A DNA stretch of 64,000 bases from Pilaira anomala (GCA_025716855.1 JAIXMQ010000003.1:666001-730000), one strand, 5' to 3'; positions 24,163-37,291 are shown, counted from the first letter of the stretch. Notes: a model not told the origin generated them from the letters alone. Numbers and translations: made by a program.

Positions 24163-24371
24163 AAGAAGAAAATCTAAAAAAGAAAAATCAAAATCAAAAT
24201 CAAACAAAAACTTGTACTTATCAACTCATTCTCTTAATTTTTTTCTTTTTTTTTATTACTATTATTTTCATTGCAAAGAGAGAAAAAAAAATTATACTTC
24301 ATTTTGTCATTACCCTTTTTTAAATAATTCAAATAAAACAAATAGATATAAAAACATGTAAAATTTTATTA

Positions 24372-26526
24372 TTATTCTTCATTATGTGAATTAGAAGAAG
24401 ATGGTGGTGGTGGTGGTAGTGGTAAAACAGCTGGTGCTGTTGGAGCTGGAACTAGAGTTGCTGGTGGAGATGTAATAGTAGAGTAGCTTTGATGTGAAGC
24501 AGCCAATTTCTTTCCTTTCAACATATTCTTTAATGCTCTCAAAGCAAATACAGTTAAACCAATACCAGCCCAATCTTCATCATGTAAATCACGTAAATCA
24601 CCTACAGTCATGATATCTTGATTCTGTAACTTTCTAGCCCATTCATGAGCTTTATCTGTGCCACGATGTGATGCTAAAGCACAATCTGTAACAAATTCAA
24701 TAATATCTGTATCATCTGAATATTCTAACAAATAATTGGATTAATCATGAAATGTATTACTACTATTATTGTTATTACCATCTAATATATGAGAAACTAG
24801 TTTCTCTCTTTCTTCAGGTGTATTTAAACCATATTGTGGAGTAGGACTGGGAGAGTTACTCTGAACGGATAAAGTAGCTAAAGCGTCATTTAATAATGGT
24901 CTTTTTGCTAAATCATCTTCTGGGGACTTTAGTTCTTCAATTTCTCTTAAATTTCGAAGGGCATCTCTATATCTTGTCTCAGCAGTACGAGCTCTACTTT
25001 CGTAAGTCTCACATTTTTGTTCGATTTCTAATACACGATCAGCAGCCTGATTTAACTCTTGACGAGTACGTTCTAATTCATTTCGAATATCACTTTCTCT
25101 TCTCCAGACTGATCTACGCACTTGTTCAGCTTGTTCGGATTCAGTTGGCTTATCAATATCACGCAAAATACGATTAATTTCCTTTGTGATATGATGTTGG
25201 TATCTTTCAGGCAAAACTTGTTCCTCAATCATTTCTCGTACGACTTCTTCAGCAGTGTCTGTTTCCACATTGAAATCAAACTTTACAGAAAGTTTATCCA
25301 TGCCTTTAAATACAACTTGTAAAGTCAAATGAACATTATCTGGATCAGCTGCTAATAAGACAACATCAGGTTCAACTGCTAAAAACGAATGTTCCAATAT
25401 TTCTTGAGCAGACATTCTTTCATCTTCATTACTAAGACAATTTTCAATCACACCCAATACCTCTGGATTCTGTACTTTTAACAGACAAGCAGGTTTAATA
25501 CCCTATAATGTTGTAATATAATATAATAGGAATGTCCTTACTTTTTTTTAAAAAAAAGGAAAGAAAAATATACAAACATATTTAACTTACAGCAGACACC
25601 TTTTTATAGATTTGAGCAGCATTTTTACATTCACCATAAGGATATTCACCTGTTGCCATTTCCAAAAGACACATGCCAAAAGCATAAATATCCACTTTTT
25701 CGTTGTAACCTTGCTCCTCATACATTTCAGGTGCCATAAATTCAGGTGTACCAATTAAAGTATATTTTTTACCCAACTTCATTTCAGCTGTTCCCATATC
25801 ACCAATTTTGACTTCACCATGAGCGCCATTAATAAAGATATTATCACACTTGATATCACGATGAATAATAGGTGGGTTATGTCCATGTAAATAAGCAAGT
25901 CCTTTCAAGATTTGACGAGACCAACGTTTGATGATTTTGAGATTAGGTAAAGGAGCCAACTTTCTTATATACTCACGTAAAGTACCAGAAGTCATTAGCT
26001 CTGTAATGAAAACAAATTCATTTTCACCGTACCAAGCATCATGAAAAGCAATAATATTCGGATGACGAACAGACTTTAAAATTTGAATTTCATGTTCCAA
26101 ATCTTTGTTGTTAGGTGATTGCATAGCTTGCATCGTATTCCAAGCCACTTCATACCCTTCTTCACGGTCGATAGCTTTATAAACTACTTTGTGAGCTCCT
26201 TTACCCAATAAGGTATTCAACTTGACATAACGTTCATTAGGAGATACTTCTACTACTTTTTCAGAGTCATGAGCAGAAGACTCATCATTGATTTCGTTGG
26301 ATGTAGGTATATTATAATTATCCATTCTGTGTTGAAAAGAAGTACGTGTTGGGTAATTTATATAATGGTTTGTTTCTTCTGGTGTTGATGAGGGTATACT
26401 ATTGTCATTACTATTGTAACTTTGAGAAAGCGGTGCATAATAATTAGTGTAATTTATTTCAGAAGTTTGTTCATCATACGTTGGGTTATCAGAACTAAAA
26501 CTAACATGTTGGTTATCTGAAGACAT
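24372..26526 (-). CDS. WNK-type protein kinase with C-terminal SAM-like domain
   Basis: Three exons join in frame to 670 residues: 26526-25591, 25502-24779, 24724-24372. The kinase domain (about residues 98-312) is of the WNK (with-no-lysine) type: strand 3 reads VAWN where other kinases have VAxK, while a lysine sits in the glycine loop (GKGAHKVVYK, Lys113), as in WNKs. HRD (222-224), a DMG in place of DFG (243-245), and GTPEFMAPEMY are present. It is followed by an OSR1-C-like domain (LTLQVVFKGMDKLSVKFDFN), a predicted coiled coil rich in Arg/Glu, and a C-terminal SAM-like helix bundle (HDEDWAGIGLTVFALRALKN), then a Pro/Ser tail. Animal WNKs respond to osmotic stress and chloride; a similar role here is inferred only. 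Confidence 0.9.
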
Positions 26527-26555
26527 TCTCTTTTCTATCTATTTTATTACTGTTA

Positions 26556-26587
<32 letters not shown>

Positions 26588-26741
26588 TTAATATGTTACT
26601 ATAAAGTGCAATAAAATACACCAAAAAAGAAAAAGAAAAGGAAAATGATTTTGGAGTCTGTGTGTCATCAGTCCCAAAAAAAAAAGATAAAAAAAAGAGA
26701 CTATTATTTTTCAAATGACACATATTTCACATGCTAATTAC

Positions 26742-28283
26742 TTAAGCTAATACTTTTCTTTTAGATTTTGCTGGATGATTTAAAGAAGATAAAACATTTT
26801 GTAACCGTAATAATTCTGATTCTGTCTCGATTGGTTTTGGTAAATGTACAGCAGCGTGTTGATTAGTTGTTTCAAGCGAATTAAGTTCTTGTTCTAATTC
26901 TTGTTCACTCATACTGGGTAAATATGTATCCATCACTTCTTGATTACCTAATGTAATTGCATCTTCTACTTGTTTTTGATCTTTTAATGTGTCTTGCACT
27001 TTTTCTACTGTTTCATCGATTGAACTGAAGTTTTTATCATTCAATAATACTCGTAATGCGTTCGCACCCATATTAAACGCATGTATAACCTGTATATATC
27101 ATTACAAATGTTAGACTAAAAATTGAATTAACTTAAATTTACTTGCCTGTAGATCATTTTGAGATGCTTCGATTTTTAACAGGATAGTTTCCATGGTTTC
27201 TAAAGTTTTAAGTCTACCTTCAAGGACATGATCTACTTGTTTCTTCTTCTTCAACATGTAAGCTGCCTGTGGTTTATGATTATTTTTGAAATGCTCTCTT
27301 GATGATAACAAGAACCTAAATAAAATGTTAGTAAGTAAAAAAAAAACAAAGCTTATACGTTTAATCTTCTTTTTACTCTTCAGATTTCGTTTGTAATTCA
27401 TCCACTTGTCGATGTAACATAGTACAAGCCGCTTTCAAATTAACTACGGCCTTATCATTGCTAGTTATTTTTGCCTTGATACGCTCTGCGTCATTTCTAT
27501 CAGGAAATTTAATGACCGTAGCACTAGATCCAAATGCTTTCACTGTTTCTGCTAGATCAACTCCATATTCATGATTTAAATAGCGCAAGATCATCCAAAT
27601 ATCTAAATCACTTAATTGAATAATCGTCTCTTGAAAGCATGGAATGGTACCATAATTTTGTTTGAATTCTTCGAATGTAAACAGATTATCAAGCGAGCTA
27701 CAAAGTGGTTTCTTGTAATGTTGTTGTACTATGATTTTGGCATATTCAGTAATAGTAGGTAATACAATATAAAGGCTAGATGGTGTTCGGGGTATAAGCC
27801 ATCGAAATGGTTTCGTATATATCCAACGTATCCAATCCAAAGATGAAGTATATATTGTAATTGGATATCTTTTTTCGTACTCTTCTTGAGTTAATAAATC
27901 TTGTTTTTCAATCATATTCGACTATTTAAAAGTTAATAAAAATCTTTTTTTTTATTCGAATATGCATTTACCATCACGTGGTCTAGACTAAGTGGTTTTC
28001 CTTTACGAGGTCTATAAAATAACTCTGAAATTTCGTTTTTATCTATAAAACAGCTGTATTCTTCCGTTGTTAAATAACCATGCAAACTACAATCGAGTAT
28101 AACTGCTCGCCAGTAATTGAGGTTGGCTTCATGACCATAAGGATTAAGTATTTTCATTTTAGAAAAGTCTGAATAAAGTGACGTTAAACGTTCTGTCGTG
28201 AAGTTTAAATCAAAGTCTACATATTGTGAGGACAAATAATCTTGTAATTGTTTTATTCTTATTGAAAGTGTATTGTTATTCAT
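26742..28283 (-). CDS. CHMP7: CHMP7 (ESCRT-II/III hybrid protein)
   Basis: Four exons join in frame to 457 residues: 28283-27972, 27921-27377, 27315-27147, 27089-26742. CHMP7/Chm7 recruits ESCRT-III to the nuclear envelope for sealing and pore quality control. The N-terminal half (DYLSSQYVDFDLNF..., NYWRAVILDCSLHGYL..., then the KYP...LSDLDIWMILRYLNHEYGVD part) resembles the tandem winged-helix region, and the C-terminal half is a Snf7/ESCRT-III helical domain (AAYMLKKKKQVDHVLEGRLKTLETM, then ANAL, and an acidic tail). Length equals that of human CHMP7. The third intron (27146-27090) has a GC donor (CAG|GCAAGT) and a normal AG acceptor; using it gives an uninterrupted ESCRT-III helix. Confidence 0.88.
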
Positions 28284-29924
28284 GGAAAATAATTTTTTTT
28301 TTTAAAAAAAAAAGTGATAAAAAAAGAGACCAACGCAGATGTGTGAACAATGCTTGCTTTTTAACTGACCTTCAAATAGTCAACACGTCTGATGTTTCAC
28401 AGAGTGCAATAAAAATGGACATGCAGAACGTAATGAAGCTTATATATCAGTGCTGCATTACTGCTAAAAGTCTTTGACTAGATTACTAATATATATTGAT
28501 TCTTTCCTTCAGTTAAATGGTTACATATCGACTATTATTTGATCAAATCAAACAGAAATTTTTTAAATATTAACACCTGGGGATAAATAAATTGTCGATT
28601 TTAAATAATGAGGAACGAGCTCCCAGCTGGAGCAATTTACTTAACCAATTTCTCTCAAACCGGTCTCATTACACTATAAATTGGCTGCCCATTTCTATAA
28701 TTAACACTTGTCTTTATATTAAAATTAATACTACGTTCTCTTCTTGCTACTTTTCATAAATCAAAAGAACATAAACTTCTTTTAAAAAATATATATATAT
28801 TCAAGCTCACTGAGAGCTCACTTCAGGCTCTTCGATCTCTTCACCATCTTCTGAAATATCATCCCGATCACCAAATTTCTTCTGGTATTGCCTGCAACTT
28901 TCAATTGATTTTCTTCTTACAGAAAGCAAAGTTCCGGGTATATTTTGCAGAGAAGTGGTTAGTTTTCGCTGTAAAGACAGTATTGTTTTCTCCTCGTAAG
29001 CCATTGAGTTCTTTATCATTGCCCGCGCCTTCTATATGGGCTGAAGAGCAGAACTATATGACGGCGTAGCAAGTATGTATCCTATGATGATAGCATTTGT
29101 TTGCCAAACATGTACCCTTTCATTAATAACTTTTACATTACAGGTTTCGTTAACTTATGGAAATTGTAAAAAAAAAATTTAAACGCACTTGAAAATTTTA
29201 GCCAGTGTCATCCCTTTTGGATTTTCAAAAACCTGATACATCTTAACATTCCAAAAGCTTTAACACATAGGTTTTTAGTTAAATTAAATGAAGAATTTTA
29301 AGCTTTTTCTAATGATGTACGCATAAAAAAAACAGTAAAGATTAAGATCTATTGTAAGTAACGAAATTACAGTTTTTGTACAGCAAATATATTTTTTAAA
29401 TGTAAAATCATAAATACATATACATAAACAGATGTACCTTTAAATTATATATTGTTGGAATATTATATTGTCTAACAAATAGTTAGGTAACATCAGCGAC
29501 TACTTTGGGATCCTCAATTCCACTTTTTTTTTGTTTCTGGATGATTTTGTTCAACCAAGTAAAAAGCCATAACAAGGTCTTGGTTTTATTGAGTATATAC
29601 AAATAATGCTACTATATTTAATAATAGCATGGATAATATAAAGACTTAGTCTTTAGCATAAACAGCGGTTCTGGTACTTTTTTTTCCCCTGTGGACGGAG
29701 AGAAATGAACTGGCACATGAGTAACATTGTTTCTTGGTGGGGATAATGAACGAGAATTAGTAATATAATTGATTATGTCTACAAGACTAAACAATTCTTC
29801 TAGTTATACAAGGAGATAAAAGAGAAACGGAACTGTTCTAACTCGATGATGTTCTTAGGAATAGTAGATGGCCCAACTTTGTAAGCTACAGAACATCACC
29901 CATCAGAACTAAACACTTGTGATA
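28284..29924. other. Gene-poor spacer
   Basis: Upstream of CHMP7. The only notable open frame is 28807-29019 on the minus strand (70 residues, acidic end ISEDGEEIEEPE); I do not recognise it, and it may be a remnant. Otherwise AT-rich sequence without a gene. Confidence 0.4.
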
Positions 29925-29960
29925 CAGTACCCGCTCTATTTAAGGCCGCAATTTTTTTAA
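29925..29960. repeat. Solo MITE end
   Basis: TA followed by CAGTACCCGCTCTATTTAAG, then GCCGCAATTTTT, matching the right end of the MITEs at 20449-20591 and 48584-48711. No matching inverted end was found nearby, so this is a truncated copy. It lies next to the remnant at 29962-30320. Confidence 0.7.
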
Positions 29961-29961
29961 A

Positions 29962-30320
29962 AACATTGACTCCCTAGTCATATTGACTCGTCTTCCACAA
30001 AAGTCGGAATAGGTAGATGATATCAGTGTTGGTGTTGCCAAATAGAGATTAATATCATCAGTCGACACACCTATATTCTTAAACTCATTTGAACCAAGGT
30101 CATATTACTCTTCATCTTTTTTACTTCTCACAATTAAATCAATACGGCGGCCGTAGTCAGTATCATCTTCCGTAAATATTTTCATTCTTTTTGTTGAACT
30201 TGATACAGCTTCAGGGTTATAGAAGATAATGCTGGTAGAGTTAGTCATTAAGCCATCAAGCAATTGGGAAAATTTTCTTAAGTGAGTTGCTTCTGAGAGT
30301 CTTTGTTCATTTGTGTATAC
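29962..30320 (-). pseudogene. Remnant of a restriction-endonuclease-like protein
   Basis: Minus-strand translation gives a protein-like stretch starting LSEATHLRKFSQLLDGLM, continuing into DYGRRIDLIVRSKKDEE, then a TAA, then GSNEFKNIGV in the same frame and further residues. The pattern R-R-I-D-L-I followed about 14 residues later by E-F-K resembles the PD-(D/E)XK nuclease core seen in many Mucoromycota accessory proteins (inference from motif spacing only). The in-frame stop and lack of a clear start mark it as dead. It may be a distant relative of the intact gene at 48787-50410. Confidence 0.45.
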
Positions 30321-31034
30321 TTAAAGTATTTAGCTCTATATTGTAAATATCAAAATTAAAAATGGATAACTATCAAGTTCTTGGTTAGAATATGTCGTAT
30401 TTACTCCTATAATAAAACAGATTACAGTTACATCTTATATAGTTCATAGTTATAATATGCACGATATATTATAACACTGGTATTAAGTGACACATTCAAG
30501 TAATTATTATTCGAATCATGGCTACTTTAATTTATACTTTAGCTTCTCTACCTATCACAGCGGATCATTAGAAATTATTATTGACAGTAATCCTTCCGCG
30601 GTCAGTGACAGGCATTTAAGGTGATCTTTATGCAGTAGCTTATGTTTCACTAATAAATTTATTTTGACAAATCCTTGTAGTTCTCTCGCTATGGTAGAAT
30701 TATATTGAAAGAACGATATCTGTTATTAAAGTGATAATTTGGTATAAAAGGAACACTAGTTTTTACTATGAATTACTCTCCATTAAAATAAAGGATCACA
30801 AAGAGACTCATTTCTTTTCTTGTCTTTCTTACTTTTTTAATACCAATAAACAATAGATAATTAATTTATCAATTGTCACAGTATACTTACAGAGAACTAA
30901 CAATACCTAAAACTGTGTATCATTCAGATTTTTTATTTGTAATTTTAGAGTAATGATGAATAGAAACGGTTGGGGGTATCTATACCAAGATGTGTGAAAA
31001 GCCTTTACTAAATATTATCATAAAAAAAAACCTT

Positions 31035-31760
31035 TGGCCTTCTCATTGTCAACTTCTTCATCATTGTCTGCTTCGTCACCATTATTGCCATTCTCCTTGT
31101 CTCCATCATCGCTTTCCTCGTCTTCAGCATCATTGGCAGCAGTATTTAATACATCAGCAGTGTCTCTGATATTTGCCAGTCTAAGATAACACATGACCTT
31201 CTTCTGCAGTTAATCAGAGCATGTTTTTATACCAACAACTTGAGATATTGGCTATTCTCAAGCATCTAGAATCCCGCAATCATACGAATAGTTGTACCTT
31301 ACTAAATACAACCGAGTGATCAGTTGAATTTGGGGATAGTAAACTTAACCCTAAATGGGCGTTAAAAAAATCTAGAAGAGTTGAAGTAACGGTCATACTT
31401 GCTTCTTAGCAAGCGGTTTTTCGGATCTATCAACAATCACAGACTTGCTATAGGCTCTTGCCCAATCTATTTTCAATGCAATAGTTTTATCGCGTGATGA
31501 TAACTTAACAGATATTTCCTAATTATCCTTTTCGTTGGTTTTAATAAAATGCCTGAATGTGGGTTTGTTGTGACGCTTCAAGTACTTGATAATAAGCTGG
31601 TTTTGTCTTTCCATCTTGCTTGCAAAAACGAACGTGTTGAATAAAAAAAAGACAACAAACTGCCCTTTTTTTTGTAATGCGTGACATATATCCAACACGC
31701 CAAAAAAAAAAGAAAAAGAAAACTGGTATGACCTACTCGCTTCCATCGATAACGATCACT
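31035..31760 (-). pseudogene. Fragments of an unidentified gene
   Basis: Two minus-strand pieces read like protein. Around 31740-31390: KMERQNQLIIKYLKRHNKP... followed by a stop and then LKIDWARAYSKSVIVDRSEK. Around 31210-31035: a KVMCYLRLANIRDTADVL segment leading into a strongly acidic run of Asp/Glu/Asn. They lie on the same strand as the remnant at 29962-30320 and could be upstream parts of the same dead gene, but I cannot join them in frame and do not recognise the family. Confidence 0.3.
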
Positions 31761-33305
31761 TCACCATTAATGGGAAGATTCTTCGGTATCCAACACATGT
31801 AGTCTGTACAAAAAGAGTATTTGTTATTAAGATTTATTAGACAATGAATTACCTTTTTTTCTGTAGTTAATCTTACCACTGGCAACTTAAATTATGCAAG
31901 TTTCAAAGTTGTTCATTTCTTGATACAATATCTTGTCTAAATATCGTATATAATTAAGATGGTATTGGAAGGAACGGGTTATGTTTTTAATTGAACGAGA
32001 CATAAAGATAAAACAAAAATGACACATAAAAAAAAAGAAAGAAACAGAAAAAACAAAGAAAAAAAATCGATTCATTATTTATAGTTAAATGAGAAGATTA
32101 AATAAACCTATTTGTGACAAACAACATACAATAACACAAGTCATATGATAAAGCATTACTATTTTTTCTAGAATCAGAACACTTGAGAGGTGTTTACACT
32201 GTGTAAGTTTTTTTACGTTAAAAGTATTTTAGGATGTATGTATAATATTATTTATTTTATTAAAAATATTAAGATTTATCTTAGACACATTGGACTTTTT
32301 TTTTCTTTTATTATGTATCTGGTCCATTGAAAAAACCAATTAGCAATATATATATATATATATATATTATTTATAAGTAAACTTGCAATGATATGGTTGA
32401 TAAAGTATAAGTACAATATTAGCTCTATGAAGGTCAATGCAAAACTCATCTACACCACAATCAGGAACTCCGAATACAAATCGCTTCTTTTTTTTTTTTT
32501 GTGGTACCCAAGAATTCACCTCGTGTTTTCACTTAGTTTTTGTATGTGCAATGCTTATTGTCTTATCCTGATATCTTGTAATAATGTAGAAATCCGACAT
32601 TGACCATAGGCTGTGTCGGTAGCTGGCCAAAGGCCGCGCCCTTAGTGACAATGTAGCTTGCTTCCTTTAACCCTGATCAATGATGCTGGGCGATAAAAGT
32701 ATAAATGCTGCAGTAGTAGCTTAATTATTTCAAGATACCCTTTGTAAACCAACTCCACAAGAGCAGGTAAATGGACTATTTCTTTCAATTGTTTTAAATC
32801 GCTTCGTTAATTTTCTCTTTTGCTATTATTGTACTGTCTTCCATTGCCAGCCACTTTCTATTTTTCTCCATCATATTTCAAATTTTCTCACGCAAGCATC
32901 CCGTACTCTAAATGTAGAAACGGTTTGTCCTCAGGAATTATGATGATATTGGATATTATATACTTGAAATTTAAACTATACGAAGGTACACATTATTTTT
33001 ACACGATGGAACAAAATCGATCATTTTATGTGGGAAAAAAAATTCCCCCAAAAGCTCTTCATTAAAGCCGTATTTATAAAAATTGTGCATAAAATAAACA
33101 TGCTATTAAGATGCCTGTTTTACAGAATTTTGAAAGAATGTTATTATTATGTGTGAACATTTTACTCACGTATGTTGTAGTTGAAATTTAGATAACCTAA
33201 AGTTGTGAATAATACAACAAACGGCCAATCATTTTCCAGCTTGTCCCAATTGTTTTTGGAACAGACAAAGTTTACCAGCCTCACTGTATAGTGCCACACT
33301 CATCT

Positions 33306-33362
<57 letters not shown>

Positions 33363-33434
33363 GGCAAATGTATATTTATAAATATTCAAAAAAGAAGAGA
33401 GAAAATAGGAAAAAGTGAGAATTTATTCGACAGT
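31761..33434. other. Gene-poor spacer with a 51-T run
   Basis: Holds (TA)n near 32345 and an uninterrupted 51-T run at 33308-33358, just beyond the 3' end of the NT-C2 gene. Open frames here (32388-32603, 32820-33065) show no domain. No RNA gene recognised. Confidence 0.45.
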
Positions 33435-34537
33435 TTAAATATTAGAAGAAGGTGATGAGTGAGTTGGTTTTGGTTTAAATAACTGTTCAACAAGGTCTAC
33501 AGGAGAAGGGTCATGACTATCGTTAAAGGGGGTCACCTGTCGGCAATAATGAGGCTAATTTTTATTTATTAATATCTTGTTGCATGAAGTTTAGATTAAT
33601 TTTTACTTACTAGTGAGATAGCAGACTGTGATTTCTTGAGTGTAGGTGTATGTGAACGAAATGAGGTATCGTTGTTATTATTATGATTGGTATTTGAAGT
33701 AAAACTAGCAGAATCTACATAAATAAGTTGTCAATATGAGATCTATAGATTATCAGAAAAAAATTAGTCTTACGCAAAGAACGTTCATCGTATAACAATG
33801 TTCTTTCTTGTCTTTCTGTGATCATGGAAGGTATATCTGTAAATATCTGTTGCTTCTTTAATGGTGGACTATATAAACATAAAATATAAAAATCAGTTTA
33901 GTTTATCTCTTGCTTTTTTTTTTAAAAAAAAAAAAGAATGTTCTTTTTACATGTCGAATTGCATCGAGGCATCAGATTTTTGATCGACTTTAATTGATAA
34001 CTAGTTTATAGTTTAATTTCGACATGTTCAATAATTCAAGTAAGTGCATATTTTTTTTTTTTTTTTTTTACCTTTATCGTTGAATTAAATTTACACTCAT
34101 CCAACAAATATCTTCTAGTTGTCAATCCAGAACTAGCATACTCGGATAAATTTATAGTTAAACTACCAATTGGAACTGTATCTTTACTACCACCTAATTC
34201 TTGATATACGTCTAATTTGAACTCACAAGGACCTAATACATGTTGTTTCGAGATTATTAATTGTGCCATGGTACTTATTGGATGGCCCCAAAATATACAA
34301 TGATCTCGAATAGGAGCTCTAAATAATAACGATGACATGAGAATATAGAAAAGGAATCTTGTAATGTTAATATACAAACCGAACTGTAGAACCAGTACTA
34401 TGTGTTGCATTTTTTAATCTCCATTTAACATAATACAAACCGCTTACTAAAGGCACATTAGTCAAGTCTTGAATGAGTATAGTTAACTCAAAGTCTATTT
34501 TACGACTTTTCGATATAAATAAATGAGAAAGAGGCAT
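33435..34537 (-). CDS. NT-type C2 domain protein (EEIG1/FAM102-like)
   Basis: Six exons join in frame to 251 residues: 34537-34380, 34318-34072, 34000-33951, 33868-33774, 33714-33611, 33536-33435. The first 145 or so residues form an NT-C2 domain: FELTILIQDLTNVP, YVKWRLKNATHSTGSTVRAPI, then PCEFKLDVYQEL and TVPIGSLTINLSEYASSG, the order seen in EEIG1/FAM102 and EHBP1 relatives, where it is thought to bind membranes or membrane proteins. The tail is short, Ser/Thr-rich and probably disordered. The first donor is GTTTGT, weaker than usual. The gene is divergent from the Nem1-type phosphatase gene with 133 bp between start codons, so the two may share a promoter. Function in fungi is not established; assignment rests on domain pattern. 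Confidence 0.8.
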
Positions 34538-34670
34538 AATTATCAAGTATTATTGGATTCGTTTTTTTTTTTTTAAAAAAAAAAAGGCGTATGAACCCCG
34601 CTTTTTTTCTTCTTTTTCTTTTTTCCTTCTCTTTTTCATACATATATATTTTTTTATTTTAAAAGGGTTA
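34538..34670. promoter_or_regulatory. Shared 133-bp divergent promoter
   Basis: Separates the ATGs of the NT-C2 gene and the phosphatase gene. It contains runs of T and A and TATATATTTTTTT before the phosphatase, but no clean TATA box assigned to one side. Confidence 0.5.
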
Positions 34671-35622
34671 ATGTCAACTACATTTACAACGGCATTATCA
34701 ACAACAACTACAAATAATCATGGTTCTATACGAAAAAGAAGGACTAAAATAATTCTTAGTCAGTTATATCATTATGTTTCGATCACTTACAACTTTGTTT
34801 GTGCCTTAATCCTACCAAGATATAAAATAACGAAAAAGATACCCAAACTAAACACAAATATGCAATACTATAAAGCAAAGACACTTATTTTAGACCTCGA
34901 CGAAACGCTTGTTCATTCGGTTCGACTCGGCTCAGAAAACTCGTTCAAGACAGTGAGTCCTTCTATCATACGAAAGAAAATCGAAGTACAATGTGATAAA
35001 CAAAGTCTACTTTATGAAGTGTATAAACGACCTCATGTTGATTTCTTTTTGAAGACGGTTAGTCTTTTGTTTTGTTTATAATATTCAATTATTTATTTGT
35101 TTGTTTTATTTAGATCAGTCAATGGTATAAGGTTGTAATATATACTGCTTCCATGGCAGAATATGCTGACCCCGTGATTGACTGGCTTGATCAAGACAAT
35201 GTGATTTCACAACGATTCTTTAGACAAGTAAAAAAAAAAACATTCAAATTGATTTTATTTATGGTTGTACTAAACTTTTTTCGCTTCTTATTTTATAGTC
35301 ATGCGTATTAAGAAATGGCAATTTCTTGAAAGACCTTACTTTAGCAGAAGAAGATCTTTGTAAAGTATGTCTAGTTGATAATAGTCCTATTGCATTCGAC
35401 TTATATAAAGGTAACACTTTAATTCTTTTTTTTTTTTGTTGGGGTAAACTAATTTTTTTTTTCTCAGAGAATGGCATTGCATTACCAGGTTGGATATCAA
35501 ACCCCAATGATGAGTCCTTATTAGATCTCCTACCCTTTTTAGATGCATTGCGATTTGCAGCTGATGTTCGAAGCATATTAAGATTGGCCTTTGCTCCGGA
35601 AGTCCTCAAAAAAAGACAATAA
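34671..35622 (+). CDS. NEM1: Nem1/Dullard-type nuclear envelope phosphatase
   Basis: Four exons join in frame to 255 residues: 34671-35057, 35114-35227, 35299-35410, 35468-35622. It is an FCP1/HAD phosphatase: the nucleophile motif LILDLDETLVHS (about residues 72-83), YKRPHVDFFLK, VVIYTASMAEYADPVIDWLD, KVCLVDNSP and NGIALPGWISNPNDESLLDLLPFL are all present. A hydrophobic stretch near residues 36-52 (YVSITYNFVCALILP) suggests an N-terminal membrane anchor. Dullard/Nem1 enzymes act with Spo7/NEP1R1 to dephosphorylate lipin and so control nuclear membrane and lipid synthesis. Length fits animal Dullard (about 244) rather than the longer yeast Nem1. No Spo7 partner gene is seen nearby. Confidence 0.88.
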
Positions 35623-37291
35623 ATAAATCAACTCGATCCTTAATAGTTGACCCTATACCAGACTTTTTTTTTTTTTAACAGTAGATAAACTTGTCACCGC
35701 TTTAACACACATAATAAATGGAAGACATAGCTCTTGTTATATTTTTTTTTTCTACTTCTTTGCTTTTTATCAATTTATCAAATCACTTGAATATATGCTT
35801 TTTCTTTTCTTTTTTTCAGAAGATGAATAAAAAAATATTGGCTTATATTAAGGGTAAAAACATTTTATTCACAAATATGGTTTTCATGGCTTTTTTTTTT
35901 TTTTTTCTGGCAGAAAATAACTGGGTTTAAACAGTTGATTTTTGTCATCAGTTACTTATGTAATACGAAGTAATTTGGGATTTGAATTGCTCAAAGTTAA
36001 AGATGGTAATAAGGCAGTATTAAGTTAAAATTACAATTAGTTTATTGAATAGAGCTCAGTGCTAATTTATGTTTTTAATTTTACGTAATACAAGCACGGA
36101 AATTAAGAAAAATAGGCCACCAGTAGAATAAATATTTAACCATGATACAAAAAGATATATACTACTTGATAGCAGCCGAGCAACTGTTACGAATAGCTTA
36201 TTGTAATGGTAAAAAAATTATAATGTTAATTAACCATTTTTATATAAGATAAATATCTTCCGGGTCTTTATCTTATACACTACAACAACACGAGACATAA
36301 TTAATAAAAAATGGTCAGCAACCGACACTTTTAGTAGACATGAGGGCCAAAAAGCTTGACGTTGTGCTCATATTGTCGGAACTAAATAACGTAGCAATTA
36401 AAAGGTTAAGATTGCTACATAGCAAATACTGGTTCTTCTGCATATCGGTAGAAGTTTATTTTTTGTCGGTTCGTGCACTTCCATTATCTGTATATATTAT
36501 ATACATGTTTATATTTTTTATTTCAAGATGTAGTGGGATTTTTTTTTTTTTTTTCACAGTGAACGTTATCATATTTTATCGATAGTTCGCAGTTATTTTT
36601 ATATAAAAAGTGGATGAATAATCTATGAATAAAGTGTATTACTTTACCAATATGTTGACAGCAACATGAAAACTTATATCTCATTATTAGCAGCGTAAAA
36701 ACCTCGACTGATCTTGATAAATTATCTGTCAGTAAATCCGAGAAAAATTCAGGATAAAATAATAAATGTAGCTGATAAAATGGAAAAAATGATCTAACTA
36801 TATTGATAAAAACAATTAGAAAAAAAAATGAGGAAACCCTCTTTCTCTAAACTATCAACTGTAAAACTATTTTATTCTATTTAAGACAAGCTTTGAAAGG
36901 CTTTCAGAGATTGATATATACCTCATGCTTTCAATTTGTTTTGCAAAGTACTTCATATGTAAATAGAGGTACATATATATATATATATATATTTTCTTGG
37001 TAATTATTAATTATTTTCAACTTTATGGGCCATATTTTATCGAATCCTACATATCCTCTTCTATAAAAAAAAGGCCATATTGTATTATTAAATGTCCTGG
37101 ATTATTACTTGGCTTCTTAATTTTTTTTTCTTGATAAATTGCAAACAGGTTTATTTAATTTCATTATATGTAAATAAATCTCTCTTTTTTTTTCACTTTC
37201 ACTTTCTTTCAATATAAATACTGCTTACCGTTACCGTCTTAATCCCTTCTTTGATCATGTACGTTATTCAGACAAGCAATCTCGTCAAGAA
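35623..37291. other. Intergenic
   Basis: AT-rich with (TA)n near 36970-36992. A TATAAATA box at 37213-37220 lies 72 nt before the next small gene. Open frames 35718-35930 and 36340-36585 contain homopolymer runs and no domain. Confidence 0.5.
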
